Assembly: GCA_022414725.1 (NCBI GenBank)
Contig: CM039466.1
Span: 36,356,447-36,420,446, forward strand
Direction of reading: 5' to 3'
DNA from: Microglena sp. YARC
Taxonomy: Eukaryota; Chlorophyta; Chlorophyceae; Chlamydomonadales; Chlamydomonadaceae
Length of the DNA: 64,000 bases
The position numbers and the translations under genes are program-made. Below the pieces are notes generated by a model that was given only the letters and a program-made list of their open reading frames with translations, did no database searches and was not told the DNA's origin. How positions within the stretch are numbered: the first letter of the stretch is position 1; each line of letters opens with the position of its first letter. Shown piece after piece: positions 36,418 through 47,089 of the stretch.

Positions 36418-39088
36418 ACAATTCCTACCCCCTTGACACGAATTCCTTTCGTCCTCAGCGCCTGGTCGAGGTACTTGTTCATCGCGCCTCTCCGGATCTT
36501 GGTTGCCCCCGTGATACCGTCCGACTCGGCCTTGTTCCATATCTTCCACTCGTCGACTGCTGCGTCGAGCGTGAGCGTTTCCGCCGATACCGTGTCTTCT
36601 TCGACCTTCTCTACACACTTGTCAACGAAATCGGCAAGGTGATCGTTGTCGCGCTGGTACTGGTGAGTACACGCCATGACGGGCTCAGGCTCCTCGAGCG
36701 CCTGCCCGAACGTGGCCGTGTATGTGTGTATCAGCATCGATACGAAGTGCTCCTTCCAATGCTCTAACTTTGACGATAGTTCAAGGTCCATGGGGAACTC
36801 GTTAGGGTGGTCCGGGGATGGCTTGGGCACGAACTTGGACTTGAACTCTATCACGCGTATGCGTCGCCACGTGCCTCCGTCGTCCGAAGGAACCGAAGGT
36901 AAATGGTTGCACTGTAGAAACAACTTGAATTGCGGCTTCCACTCAACGGGGGGCTTGTACAACTCCCTGCACTGAATGGTATCTCCTCCCGACAACTCTT
37001 TCATTAGTCCGATGTTCAGGTGCTCGTTCTCGCATGGCTCCTGCAGCACGCCGAACCGCCTGCCTTTGGCCCTAGCGATTTCGGAAGTGGCTGCGTTGCT
37101 AGCCGCTCTCTGGCGCGTAAGAAGAGTGACAGGGAACTTGCAGCAATAGTCACCAAGCGACTTTTCCATGAGAGAGATCGTGATGGACTTGCCGTTCGAT
37201 CCGCTTCCTGTCCACACGTTCATGCGCTCGTACCGGATGTGCCCTGAGAGACAATCCGCGAGCGTCCTTAGAAGGTACGTGCGCACGTCCTCTCGTGGGT
37301 GCGTCTGGGCGAAGAACTTGTTTATTTCGGCGACCACTGGGTGGTCGCGATGGAATGGGGTGTACGCACAACCCGTCGAGAAGGAAATGTAGTCGTCAGG
37401 ACGACCGTCACGGAACTCGAAACGCTCCAAGTCGTACACTCCGTTCTCGAACCCCACCAGAGAGCAGTTGCTGTCAAGGAGGTCGCAGAACTTCTCGACC
37501 ATGAACAACTCACAGCACTCGCGCATCACGTTGTCCTTGAAAGCGGTCTTCTTCAACTGCAGGGATACGGCGGTGAGTTTGTGAGCCAGCTCGATCAACC
37601 TTTTCTGCTCAGACTCATCAACCGTCAGGGACATGGATTGAATGTTCATGGTAGCGCGGGTGTATTCGCTGACCACTTCGGTGCTGATCTTGCCGCGTAG
37701 AGTGTATGCGGAATCGGTCTCGTGCCATCGATGGTTCCTGAACTCGTACCAGATGCGCATCTTGATGGAAGCGCACACGTAATCATAGCTATCCATGTGG
37801 TGCACCACGCGAGCGACGTCATAATGCGTCCCGTTCGAGCTCTGCATGATGAGCGAGTGTAGATCATTGCGGATAAGGTTCAGGTACGCCTCGGGGTTGT
37901 CGTGTTTCGCCCACATGTGTAGTGTGCCTATCCCGAGTCCTCCTGTGCGCATCTTGTTCCACAAACGAGCGCAATCGGTGTTCACATACTTTGGCGACTG
38001 TTGGCTGAATTCCTCCCACTTGTCTAGTAGGCGATGATCTATATTGCGCAGACACCAACCTACGCGGACCCACTCGTTGTAGCAGTCGGTGCGAGCTGGA
38101 GAAAGCATCATCACAATCTGGGAAATGCGAAGGAACTCATCGGCGGAGACGTGGTTGTTCCTACAATCGTCTTCCTGCATGACTACATTCTGGATCGTCT
38201 CTCGCATTCTGTTGCGATGTTCTCGTGTGCGTGAGAATACAGTCACCTCATCAAGACTATCTTCTCTTAGTTCGCTCTCGGTGTACTTGTTCCGGATAGA
38301 GAGTATGTCTGAGAGATGTTGTTCGTCTTCCGCTATCGGACCTCCGCTAGTGAGGAGACGGAGTCCCACTCTAGCACGCTGTGCACGGTGTACGGCGTGG
38401 CACCAGGTTTTCGACTTCCGTACATCATCCAGTTGTTCTTTTCGATGACTGCCTCGTCCACGACATCCTCGATGCGCGATAACAAGCCAGGGATGTGTGT
38501 GGAGAACAGGGCCGATAGGTCATCTAGGACCTTCTGTCTGAGGAGGTACTGCACCTCGGTGCGGGTCACGATGTCCGGGACGATGATGTGCAGTCCGTCC
38601 TTTAGCACGCCGCTCTTGAAGAGCATAGGAGCCTTGGATCGGGACATGACAAAGAAACGGATGCGCGGAGCGTCAACAAATTCTCGGATGCGTTGAAGGT
38701 ATATTTTGCATATCTGAGGTGCCAATGAGCGAATGTCCACTATGGACTTGTCAGGAAAAGCCCTGCCGCCTCCAATACATCCCGAATCAAGTCTCAGGTC
38801 TAGGTCAATGACGACCGGTCCGATGTGGCGGTGCTTCTCTGTGAGCGAGAGATCCGGTGCGCCTGCATTTACTGCTTCACGGTACAGACGGTGGAAATCT
38901 TCCTGGTCGGATGCGGATATGTAGTATGATCCTGCACTGCACGAGCGTCCTCTCCCCATGCCGGTGTGTGTGAATTCGTCCCCTTTATGTACACGGCGCT
39001 GGGATAGAAACCGGTGAAGCGCCTGCTCAGCCAGTTGCGGAGAGATGGGCGCGCTTGCATCATGTTGCTGTTGTGAAGGATTACCCAT
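36378..39088 (-). CDS. D5-type primase-helicase, ~900 aa, one frame break
   Basis: ATG 39088 (MGNPSQQQHDASAPISPQLA). The N-terminal primase part (39088 to about 38340) has HIGPVVIDLDLRLD, the acidic AEP-like motif, KDGLHIIVPD and NNWMMYGSRKPG. After a shift near 38335-38345 the second part continues (EDEQHLSDILSIRNKYTESE). It contains a PriCT/D5_N-like region (VRVGWCLRNIDHRLLDKWEE) and the SF3 helicase: Walker A GSGSNGKS, then QEPCENEHLNIGLMKELSGGD, LFLQCNHLPSV (sensor) and RRIRVIEF. This is the core replicative primase-helicase of nucleocytoviruses. Frames overlap by only 37 bp, so a single indel splits it. Confidence 0.88.
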
Positions 39089-39174
39089 GGTAGCTCTTGG
39101 CGCTCCACTGTGGATTATAGTGTGAATTGTTATTCATATAAATTGTTATTCATATAAATTTGTGGTGTTTCGCG

Positions 39175-41607
39175 ATGAAGGTCATTGGTCGTGACGGCTC
39201 GGTCCGTCCTGTTTCGTTCGACGCCATCAAGGAGCGCATTCTTCGTTTGATATCCGATTCATGCGCCGACCTGGTCGCCAACGTAGATGTGGACTGCATC
39301 GTCATGCAGACGATCGGCGGCATGTACGACGGAATCACCACAGTAGAGCTTGACGACCTGTCCGCCCGGCTGTGCGCGACGCTGCAAAGCGTGCACTATG
39401 CCTACGACACGGTCGCTGCATGCATCGCGATGTCGAACCTGGCGAAGCGCGTGCGGTACACGATGTCGTCCCACGGATGTAGCGAGGTCTCCTTTTCTCA
39501 GAAGACGGCGTTCCTTTTGAATCACGGTGGCGTCCGTTTTGATGCCCAGTACCTCGAGTTCGTGTCCCATAACGCAGACGCCCTGAACGCGATGATCGTC
39601 TCTGACCGCGACGCTCGTCGACATGGCTACTTTGCATTTCGAACCATGGAGCGTTCTTACCTGCTTGTGTCCTTCCCGGATGAGCTGGTGATCGAGAGTC
39701 CTCAAGACATGTGATTGCGTGTTGCGATCTTCGTGAACGACCCGTCGAAGCCGGCCTCTCTGATTTTGCAACGCATCCAGAGGTGCTACGACGACATGTC
39801 GTTGGGGTTGTACACGCACGCGACACCTACTTTGTTCAACGCGGGTACCAAGAACGCCCAGTGCAGCAGTTGTTACTTGCTGGGTACGGAGGACTCGATG
39901 GACGGTATTTGGACGACACTCAAGAACAGTGCTATGATATCCAAGTGGGCTGGCGGCATTGGTGTTCATGTATCGAACGTCCGCGCCCGTGGCTCTCGTA
40001 TCTTTAGCACGAACGGCGTGTCGGACGGCATCGTCCCGATGATGAGGTGCTACAACGACATGGTGCGCTACTGCAACCAGGCAGGTCGCCGCAAGGGGAG
40101 CATGGCTGCTTACCTTGAGCCATGGCATGCTGACGTGTGGGAGTTTGTCGAGTTGCGTCGCAACACTGGTTCCGAGACGGAGCGTGCTCGGGACATTTTC
40201 GTAGCTTTGTGGGTTCCTGACGAGTTCATGCTTCGTGTTGATAACGACTCGGAGTGGTACCTTATGTCTCCTGACGTGTGCCCTGACTTGATCGATGCTG
40301 TTGGCGAACGTTTTTTGGAGTTGTACAACGAGCACGTGCGTAATAAGCGCTACATCCGCAGCATGCCTGCACGTACTCTTTGGCAGCACATCATTTCCTG
40401 CCAGTTGGAGACGGGTACACCGTATATTATGTTCAAGGACCACGTGAATCGGAAGTGCAATCAGTCCAACATGGGTACGATCCGTTCCTCGAACCTTTGC
40501 GCTGTTATCACCGAGTACTCGGACTCGAAGAGCTACGCCGTTTGCAATCTGGCCTCCATCGCGGTGTCTTCGTTTGTGGTTCATGACGTTGAAGGTGTTG
40601 CGATGGGTGTGGATCACCGAGCTTTGCACGCGTGTGCCAAGAACGTGACTCGCAACCTGAACGTATTGATCGACACTTCCATGTACCCGGTTCCTGAGAC
40701 TCGAGAGTCTAACTTCTCGCTGCGTCCGATCGGTATCGGCATTCAGGGTTTGGGTGACTTGTACTGCATTCTTTCGCTTCCTTACGATGACGAGCGCGCA
40801 GTCCGTCTTGACAGAGATATCATGGAGACGATTTACCATGGTGCAATGGAGGCGAGCGCCGAGCTTGCTGAGGAGCTCGGCCCTTACAAGCACTTTGGGA
40901 CATCCCCTTTGGCTTATGGTCATTTCCAGTTTGACCTGTGGGGGATGTCTTCGCCAAGTGACCTTTCAGGACGCTACGATTGGGATGAGATGCGTGACCG
41001 CGTGATGCGCACGGGTGTTCGTAACAGCTTGCTCACGGCATTGATGCCTACAGCCTCAACTTCCCAGATTTTGGGCAACAGTGAGTGTTTCGAGCCCATC
41101 CAGAGCAACATCTTCAAGAGGAGCACTCTCGCTGGAGAGTTTCTGGTGGTTAACCGCCACTTGATGCGCACGTTGATTAGCAGGGGCATTTGGACGCCTG
41201 AGCTTCGCGATCGTCTCATGGCTCACGACGGCTCTGTGCAGGACCTCTCCGAGATTCCTGAGGATGTGCGCAAGCTTTACAGGACCGTTTGGGAGATTCC
41301 TCAACGTTGCATCATCGACCACGCTGTTGCACGGGGGCCTTTTGTGTGTCAGTCGCAGAGCATGAACCTTTTCATGACGAAGCCCTCCTTCAGCCGTCTG
41401 AGCAGCGCTCTGATGTACGCGTGGCGTAAGGGTCTGAAGACTGGCATGTACTACTTGCGCACTCAGGCGGCTGCAGAGGCCACGCGCGTCAAGTTCGACG
41501 GCGCCGCGAACAATACTCCTTTTCCCCAAACGCATGTCGATGAGGACAATATGAAGTCTGTTCCCACTGTTTGTGGTGACGAGGTTTGCGAAATGTGCTC
41601 AGCCTGA
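39175..41607 (+). CDS. Ribonucleoside-diphosphate reductase large subunit, ~810 aa, with in-frame UGA
   Basis: ATG 39175 (MKVIGRDGSVRPVSFDAIKE) starts with an ATP-cone. The class I core follows: NAQCSSCYLLGTEDSMDGIW (first active-site Cys), WAGGIGVHVSNVRARGS, NLCAVITEYS and YAVCNLASIAVSSF (second Cys region), LMPTASTSQILGNSECFEPI, and the C-terminal redox pair CEMC in ...VCGDEVCEMCSA. At 39712-39714 a TGA interrupts the frame where class I enzymes have ...PQHMW/L-MRVA; the same frame continues immediately as LRVAIFVN. Total length is normal. The enzyme makes dNDPs for viral DNA synthesis. The UGA may be an error, a nonsense mutation (TGG to TGA) or readthrough. Confidence 0.92.
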
Positions 41608-41685
41608 ATGCGCGTTTACGTTTAAAGGTTTATGAATGATAAAATAGTATCAGAAGAAATCAACGTGCCTTTTTATAGAGTGTAA

Positions 41686-42411
41686 ATGAAATTTCAGTAC
41701 GTTCCTCCAGTTGAAGAGACCATGCATGCTTGGATTCCACTTCTAGGTTCCAATGTGTACTACAAAGATTTATACGAGATCAACTCATCCTCGTTGAGGA
41801 TCCGGCGTCTGAAAAAAGGACAACGTGTTCGTTCCACTAGCACGGGTCTCGTCTGTTTGATGGGGCAGTGGTTGCATATCGCCAACGTGGTCCGCGACCA
41901 CCGTGCTCTCCGCCACCTAGAAACAGAAGATGATGTGGAAGAGCTTGCTGAAGTAGAGCCTGTGAGAGGAGGAGAGTCTGCTGAAGTAGAGCCTGTGAGA
42001 GGAGGAGAGTCTGCTGAAGTAGAGCCTGTGGGAGGAGGAGAGTCTTCTGAAGTAGAGCCTGTGGGAGGAGGAGAGTCTGCTAAAGTAGAGCCTGTGGGAG
42101 GAGGAGAGTCTGCTGAAGTAGAGCCTGCTGAAGTAGAGCCTGTGGGAGGAGGAGAGTCTGCTGAAGTAGAGCATGTGGGAGGAGGAGTAGAGCGTGTAAA
42201 CGAATGTGACACTCACTTTGATGCTGGAGTTAACGACGACAGTGGCTCCGATTGCAGTGATGATCAGGACGTACTTGAACCTGAGCGTCGTGGTATTATC
42301 CGTTTAGTGTCGATGGGTTTGTTGATCAAGATGTCGTGTCTTGCTTTGTTGGTTGCATACGTTTGGTCATTGGAGGAGGATGTCAAGCCCCTTGTTTGGG
42401 ATGATATGTAA
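41686..42411 (+). CDS. Tail-anchored membrane protein with Glu-Pro-Val-Gly-Gly repeats, 241 aa
   Basis: ATG 41686 (MKFQYVPPVEETMHAWIPLL). Residues 1-80 form a small globular domain (GSNVYYKDLYEINSSSLRIR). Then come seven A-E-V-E-P-V-[RG]-G-G-E-S units (33-bp DNA repeats) at about 86-170, an acidic linker, and a C-terminal transmembrane helix (IIRLVSMGLLIKMSCLALLV). It lies 78 bp after the RNR gene on the same strand. Confidence 0.6.
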   Translation: MKFQYVPPVEETMHAWIPLLGSNVYYKDLYEINSSSLRIRRLKKGQRVRSTSTGLVCLMGQWLHIANVVRDHRALRHLETEDDVEELAEVEPVRGGESAEVEPVRGGESAEVEPVGGGESSEVEPVGGGESAKVEPVGGGESAEVEPAEVEPVGGGESAEVEHVGGGVERVNECDTHFDAGVNDDSGSDCSDDQDVLEPERRGIIRLVSMGLLIKMSCLALLVAYVWSLEEDVKPLVWDDM

Positions 42412-42445
42412 TCAGGGCTACAGTCGGATGCACAAATTCAAGTAA

Positions 42446-42580
42446 ATGGTCGGCGGAACAGTAAAATGAAACATGTACTAAAAAATAACCACGATATTCT
42501 TGTTAACTTCCCCGTGGATTTCTACACCGTAAGGTGTGCCGTACACGAAGCGGTTTCATTTTAGTATTTCGTTGAGTGTA
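42446..42580. repeat. MITE family B, inverted copy, inserted next to a broken family A MITE
   Basis: Left end GGTCGGCGGAACAGTAAAATG and right end CATTTTAGTATTTCGTTGAGTGTA match the family in reverse orientation (CCGTAAGGTGTGCCGTACAC inside). It directly abuts the family A fragment starting at 42581. Confidence 0.6.
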
Positions 42581-42633
42581 AGATATCAACACAGAGAAAT
42601 CACAATTCCGCTCCAGACCATGTTTCGTAACCA
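42581..42633. repeat. Left half of a family A MITE split by the 9.7-kb transposon (right half at 52372-52410)
   Basis: GATATCAACACAGAG ... CTCCAGACCATGTTTCGTAACCA matches, reversed, the interior of the MITE at 31514-31683 up to its ACCAGTAAAAATC; that continuation appears at 52372 (ACCAGTAAAAATCGACCGG). The repeated ACCA is the target duplication. Confidence 0.75.
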
Positions 42634-44575
42634 AATGGGCGTTCCTGCTTCCGAACGGATTTTTTATTTTACTGAAATCTTACGATAAATATTGTAAGAT
42701 CGTTTTCGCAAATTAATTGGTTTTGCTTTTTTGGTGTATTTTACGAAAATATCTTACAATTTATTTTGTAAGATCGTTTTCGCAAATTGATTGATTTTGC
42801 TTTTTTGGTGTATTTTACGAAAATATCTTACAATTTATTATGTAAGATTGTTTTGTTGCATTCCGGAGAAAGAGACTATTCCCTTCAATTTCAATTGTAA
42901 CATTGATTTGCTCGTTTGGAGAGAGAGAAAGTTCCTTCGAAGTATTCCAATACAAAATCAATTGTAGAGGACAGTCAAGAGGAAGGTGAAAGCTGTTTAC
43001 AAAGTCTTGAACGCATTGCTCATAATTATTTATCTCACAACTCACAACTCAACAGTTCGAAAGTACAACTTAGTACTTATGACAGGCTATCACGTTGTAG
43101 AAAGAGGGCCAATGCTAACTTGTTGGGTAACAACAGCGCCTGTACAATCGCTGCACTAGAATCTCCTCCTCCATGCCCCCATCCCCATCTTCCTCCTCCT
43201 CCATCTCCTCCTCCTTAGCAATGTCTACATTGTCTCCATCCGATTGCACAGCCTCTGCCTTGGTGTCCTTCTCAATGGATTGGCAGCTTGACCCCTTTGC
43301 ATGACTCCTTGCTGTGCATTGATTGCCATGCCCAGCACCTTCTCTGGCAGCTTGACCCCTTTGCATGACCTGGCAGCTTGACCCCTTTGCATGACCCCTT
43401 GATGTGCATTGATTGACCCCCCTTGCCGGGCCCCCCCTTGCTGCGCATGCATGAAAGACTGTTTTGATAAGTCGGTAAGGCTTTGCTTCATGCCTTGCGC
43501 TTTCACCTCTTTTCATGCCTTGCGCTTTCACCTCCTTTCATGCCTTGCGCAAATTGCCTTTCGCATCCTGCATTGCTTTGCTGCGCATCCGCATTAGCAC
43601 CGGGTGGCCCTGCATGGTCCCGAGTTGCACCTAATTCTCGCACCTTTTGCGCAATGCATTTCACTGCTATGGGAATTCACTTCAGCTCTGTTATCATGAT
43701 CTGCTGCTTTGCCTTTCGCTTTCTGCATCGCCTTGCTGATTATCTGCATTAGCACCGGGTGGTTGTGAATAACCCCCGAGTTGCTTCTAATTCTCGCACC
43801 CTTTGCGCAATGCATTTCACTGTCACTGTCCTGCCTAGCACCTTCTCTGGTGGATGCTGGGCAGATAGCCAGGAGCACTGGCGCTCGGAGCACTGGATAG
43901 GTCTGCCTACCTGCATGGCGGTTACCCGCCTGCACCTGCCAGACCAGACCAGGACACGCGCCGGGCCAGCACCTGCGCCGGAGTACTGGCGAACAGCTCT
44001 GCACCCGCCTGCACCTTCCTGAGGCCTGCCTACCTGCATGATGGTTACCCGCTTGCACCTGCGTCAGAGTAATGGCGGACAGTACTGCATACCCATATGG
44101 CATGCATCCTTAGCTACCGTTCCAAGATTTCCATAGCGTCTGGTTTGGTTATGAATTGCATTGTAGTGGTAGACTGCAATTGTAGCCCAGACTTAGCTGC
44201 CTTGTGCCTGTGTTGACCAAGTTACTGCTTGCCAACAGGTTGCCTTGTTTATTGGTTAATCTTTGCCGGGAGTGTGGTTGGGTGTTTATGTTGTGATTGG
44301 TACTTTACATGACACTGACATATGGATCATGTACACCTGCAGTTCTTCTATTTTACTGTGTTCTTGCCCACCTCGGCCACCTACCTATTTACTAGGTTTG
44401 TTTTAGTGGCCCAGTACTGCAATAGGTAAAGCAAATATGTGTAGTTGAGGCCTGCTTGACTTGCATAGCATGACTGATGAAAGGTCACAGCCCAGAAGAA
44501 TTTAGCCCTTTTGCCTGTTCCGTCTAGGCATTCGGTGGATCAAGTTTTCTTTCACAGGTTTTAGGATTGATTTTT

Positions 44576-45850
44576 TATGATCGGGAGGACTGTGTGTATT
44601 CCGAGTTTGGTTTTCTCAATCATTCGCGCGTTGGGTTTGACAATGCTCCCGATTATGATCGGGAGGACTGTGGGTATTCTGAGTTTGGTTTTTCTCAATC
44701 ATTCGCTCGTTGGGTTCGACAATGCTCCCGATTATGATCAAGAGGACTGTGGGTATTCTGAGTTTGATTTTTGTCAATCATTCGTTCGTTGGGTTTGACA
44801 ATGATCCCGATTATGATTGGGAGGACTATGGGTATGCCGAGTACAAAAAAAAAAAAAAAAAAAAAAAATGCCGAGTACATGTTTTCTGAATCATTCGCTC
44901 GTTAGGTTTGTCAGTGCTCCCGATTATGATCGGGAGGACGGTGTGTATTCCGAATTAGGTTTTCTCAATCATTCGCTCGTTGGGTTTGACAATGCTCCCG
45001 ATTATGATCGGGAGGACTATGGGTATGCCGAGCACATGTTTTCTGAATCATTCGCTCGATGGGTTTGTCAGTGCTCCCGATTATGATCGGGAGGACTGAG
45101 TGTATTCCGAGTTTTGTTTTCTCAATCATTCGCTCGTTGGGTTTGTCAATGCTCCCGATTATGATCGGGAGGACTGTGTGTATTCCGAATTTTGTTTTCT
45201 CAATCATTCGCTCGTTGGGTTTGTCAATGCTCCCGATTATGATCGGGAGGACTCTGTGTATTCCGAATTTGGTTTTCTCAATCATTTGCTCGTTGTGTTC
45301 GACAATGCTCCCGATTATGATCGGGAGGACTATGGGTATTATGAGTTTGGTTTTTCTCAATCATTCTTTCGTTGGGTTTGACAATGCTCCCGATAATGAT
45401 CGGGAGGACTATTGGTATGCCGAGTACAAAAAAAAAAAAAAAAAAAAAAAATGCCGAGTACATGTTTTCTGAATCATTCGCTCGTTGGGTTTGTTAGTGC
45501 TTCCGATTATGATCGGGAGGACGGTGTGTATTCCGAATTAGGTTTTCTCAATCATTCGCTCGTTGGGTTTGACAATGCTCCCGATTATGATCGGGAGGAC
45601 TATGGGTATGCCGAGCACATTTTTTCTGAATCATTCGCTCGATGGGTTTGTCAGTGCTCCCGATTATGATCGGGAGGACTGTGTGTATTCCGAGTTTTGT
45701 TTTCTCAATCATTCGCTCGTTGGGTTTGTCAATGCTCCCGATTATGATCGGGAGGACTGTGTGTATTCCGAATTTGGTTTTCTCAATCATTTGCTCGTTG
45801 GGTTTGACAATGCTCCCGATTATGATCGGGAGGACTATGGGTATTCTGAG
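44576..45850 (+). repeat. 78-bp hairpin minisatellite array, plus-oriented arm
   Basis: About 15 head-to-tail units of 78 bp, each with the hairpin CTCCCGATTATGATCGGGAG (8-bp stem, TATG loop) followed by GACTGTGTGTATTCCGAATT, TTTCTCAATCATTCGCTCGT and GGGTTTGTCAATG. Poly-A tracts of about 24 interrupt it at 44845 and 45427. As 78 is divisible by 3, all frames stay open for long runs; these are not genes. Confidence 0.9.
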
Positions 45851-45942
45851 TTTGGTTTTTCTCTATATCTGAATCTGATTTTGAATCTGAATCTGAATCT
45901 CAATCATTTGCTTTACCAACCTATTTGTCTTCCGCAGGGTCT

Positions 45943-46230
45943 ACAATGACAGTACAGTGGAAGTTAAACTCCAATCGGACGGGAATGTTTTGGGATGCGG
46001 CGTCATGGACGAATGGACCAAGGAGCGCCAAGTGCCAATGAACATCGAAGTCGTTGTTGGTGGACCAGACTTCTATGTTACGGCTACGCACGCTCACTGG
46101 TTGAGGTTTCGCGGCGAATGCAGGCATATGTGCGGAGCATTCTGGTTGACACTCACCCTTGCGGAAGTCAAGACAGCCCAGTTGCTTGAAGTCACTAGCA
46201 TTCGGAGGCCCATGTCAGGAGCTGGGCTAT
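45943..46230 (+). pseudogene. Exon-like coding fragment (left copy of an inverted pair)
   Basis: Preceded by an acceptor-like CTTCCGCAG, the frame reads VYNDSTVEVKLQSDGNVLGC ... EWTKERQVPMNIEVVVGGPD ... TATHAHWLRFRGECRHMCGA. The same sequence, with about 90-95% identity, lies inverted at 46730-47060. It was probably an internal exon of the transposon's gene, carried into the inverted duplication. No domain recognised. Confidence 0.45.
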
Positions 46231-46729
46231 AAGGAGATACCAATTTGAATACGATGACCTTACAAAGTTGTCGGCGATCTGTCCTCTTCGTTGATTGTAG
46301 GAAGCTGACCTCGTCGCGCCTTTCCTGACTTCTTCGCGGAGGCTGTAGGAAATGTAAAGAGTGCAGAAGTTACGCAATATCCTATCGAAATTGAAAGCGG
46401 CAAGTGCGGTCAGCACACAATGGTTGTTTCGAACGGTGTACATCCCACCGCGTACGTAACATTCGAAATGTACCTGTCAGATTTGAAAATTTAACCTGAG
46501 CCACGGTGCAGCAGTACAGTCCGTTCGATTGCTCTCTTACCGGCGTCAGGTGAAGGCCCTTTTGGTGTACATCGAGGTGACGTCCTCCTGTCGCTAGGAC
46601 CAAACTCCTCGAAATCGCTCATGACCTTTCCTTCGCATGTCTCAACCCACCCCCTAATTTCCTCAAGCTCTTTGTCGGCGATAAATTCGCCCTCGCCGAC
46701 CCTGACAGGCTTGCTGCGCATTGTCAACT

Positions 46730-47060
46730 ACCAACCCAAGAGCCTGAATGTGAACTGGTATCCATGATAGGGCTCCTAACATGGGCCTCCGAATGCTAGT
46801 GACTTCAAGCAACTGGGCTGTCTTGACTTCCGCAAGGGTGAGTGTCGACCAGAATGCATCTGCTCCGCACATATGCCTGCATTCGCCGCGAAACCTCAAC
46901 CAGTGAGCGTGCGTAGCCGTAACATAGAAGTCTGGTCCACCAACAACGACTTCGATGTTCATTGGCACTTGGCGCTCCTTGGTCCATTCGTCCATGACGC
47001 TGCATCCCAAATCCATCCCGTCCGATTGGAGTTTTACTTCCACGGTACTGTCATTGTAGA
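46730..47060 (-). pseudogene. Exon-like coding fragment (right, inverted copy)
   Basis: Mirror of 45943-46230, with the same residues plus a few more codons (CGADAFWSTLTLAEVKTAQL ... IQALGLVVDNAQQACQ). The spacer 46231-46729 between the copies is partly unique and holds no convincing gene. Confidence 0.45.
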
Positions 47061-47089
47061 CCCTGCGAAAGACAAATAGGTTGGTAAAG

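Noticed and set aside
39712..39714. Genome-wide reassignment of UGA to Trp
   Set aside because: Many genes end precisely at TGA (for example 2754, 4586, 6188, 41607, 59801), so UGA functions as a stop.
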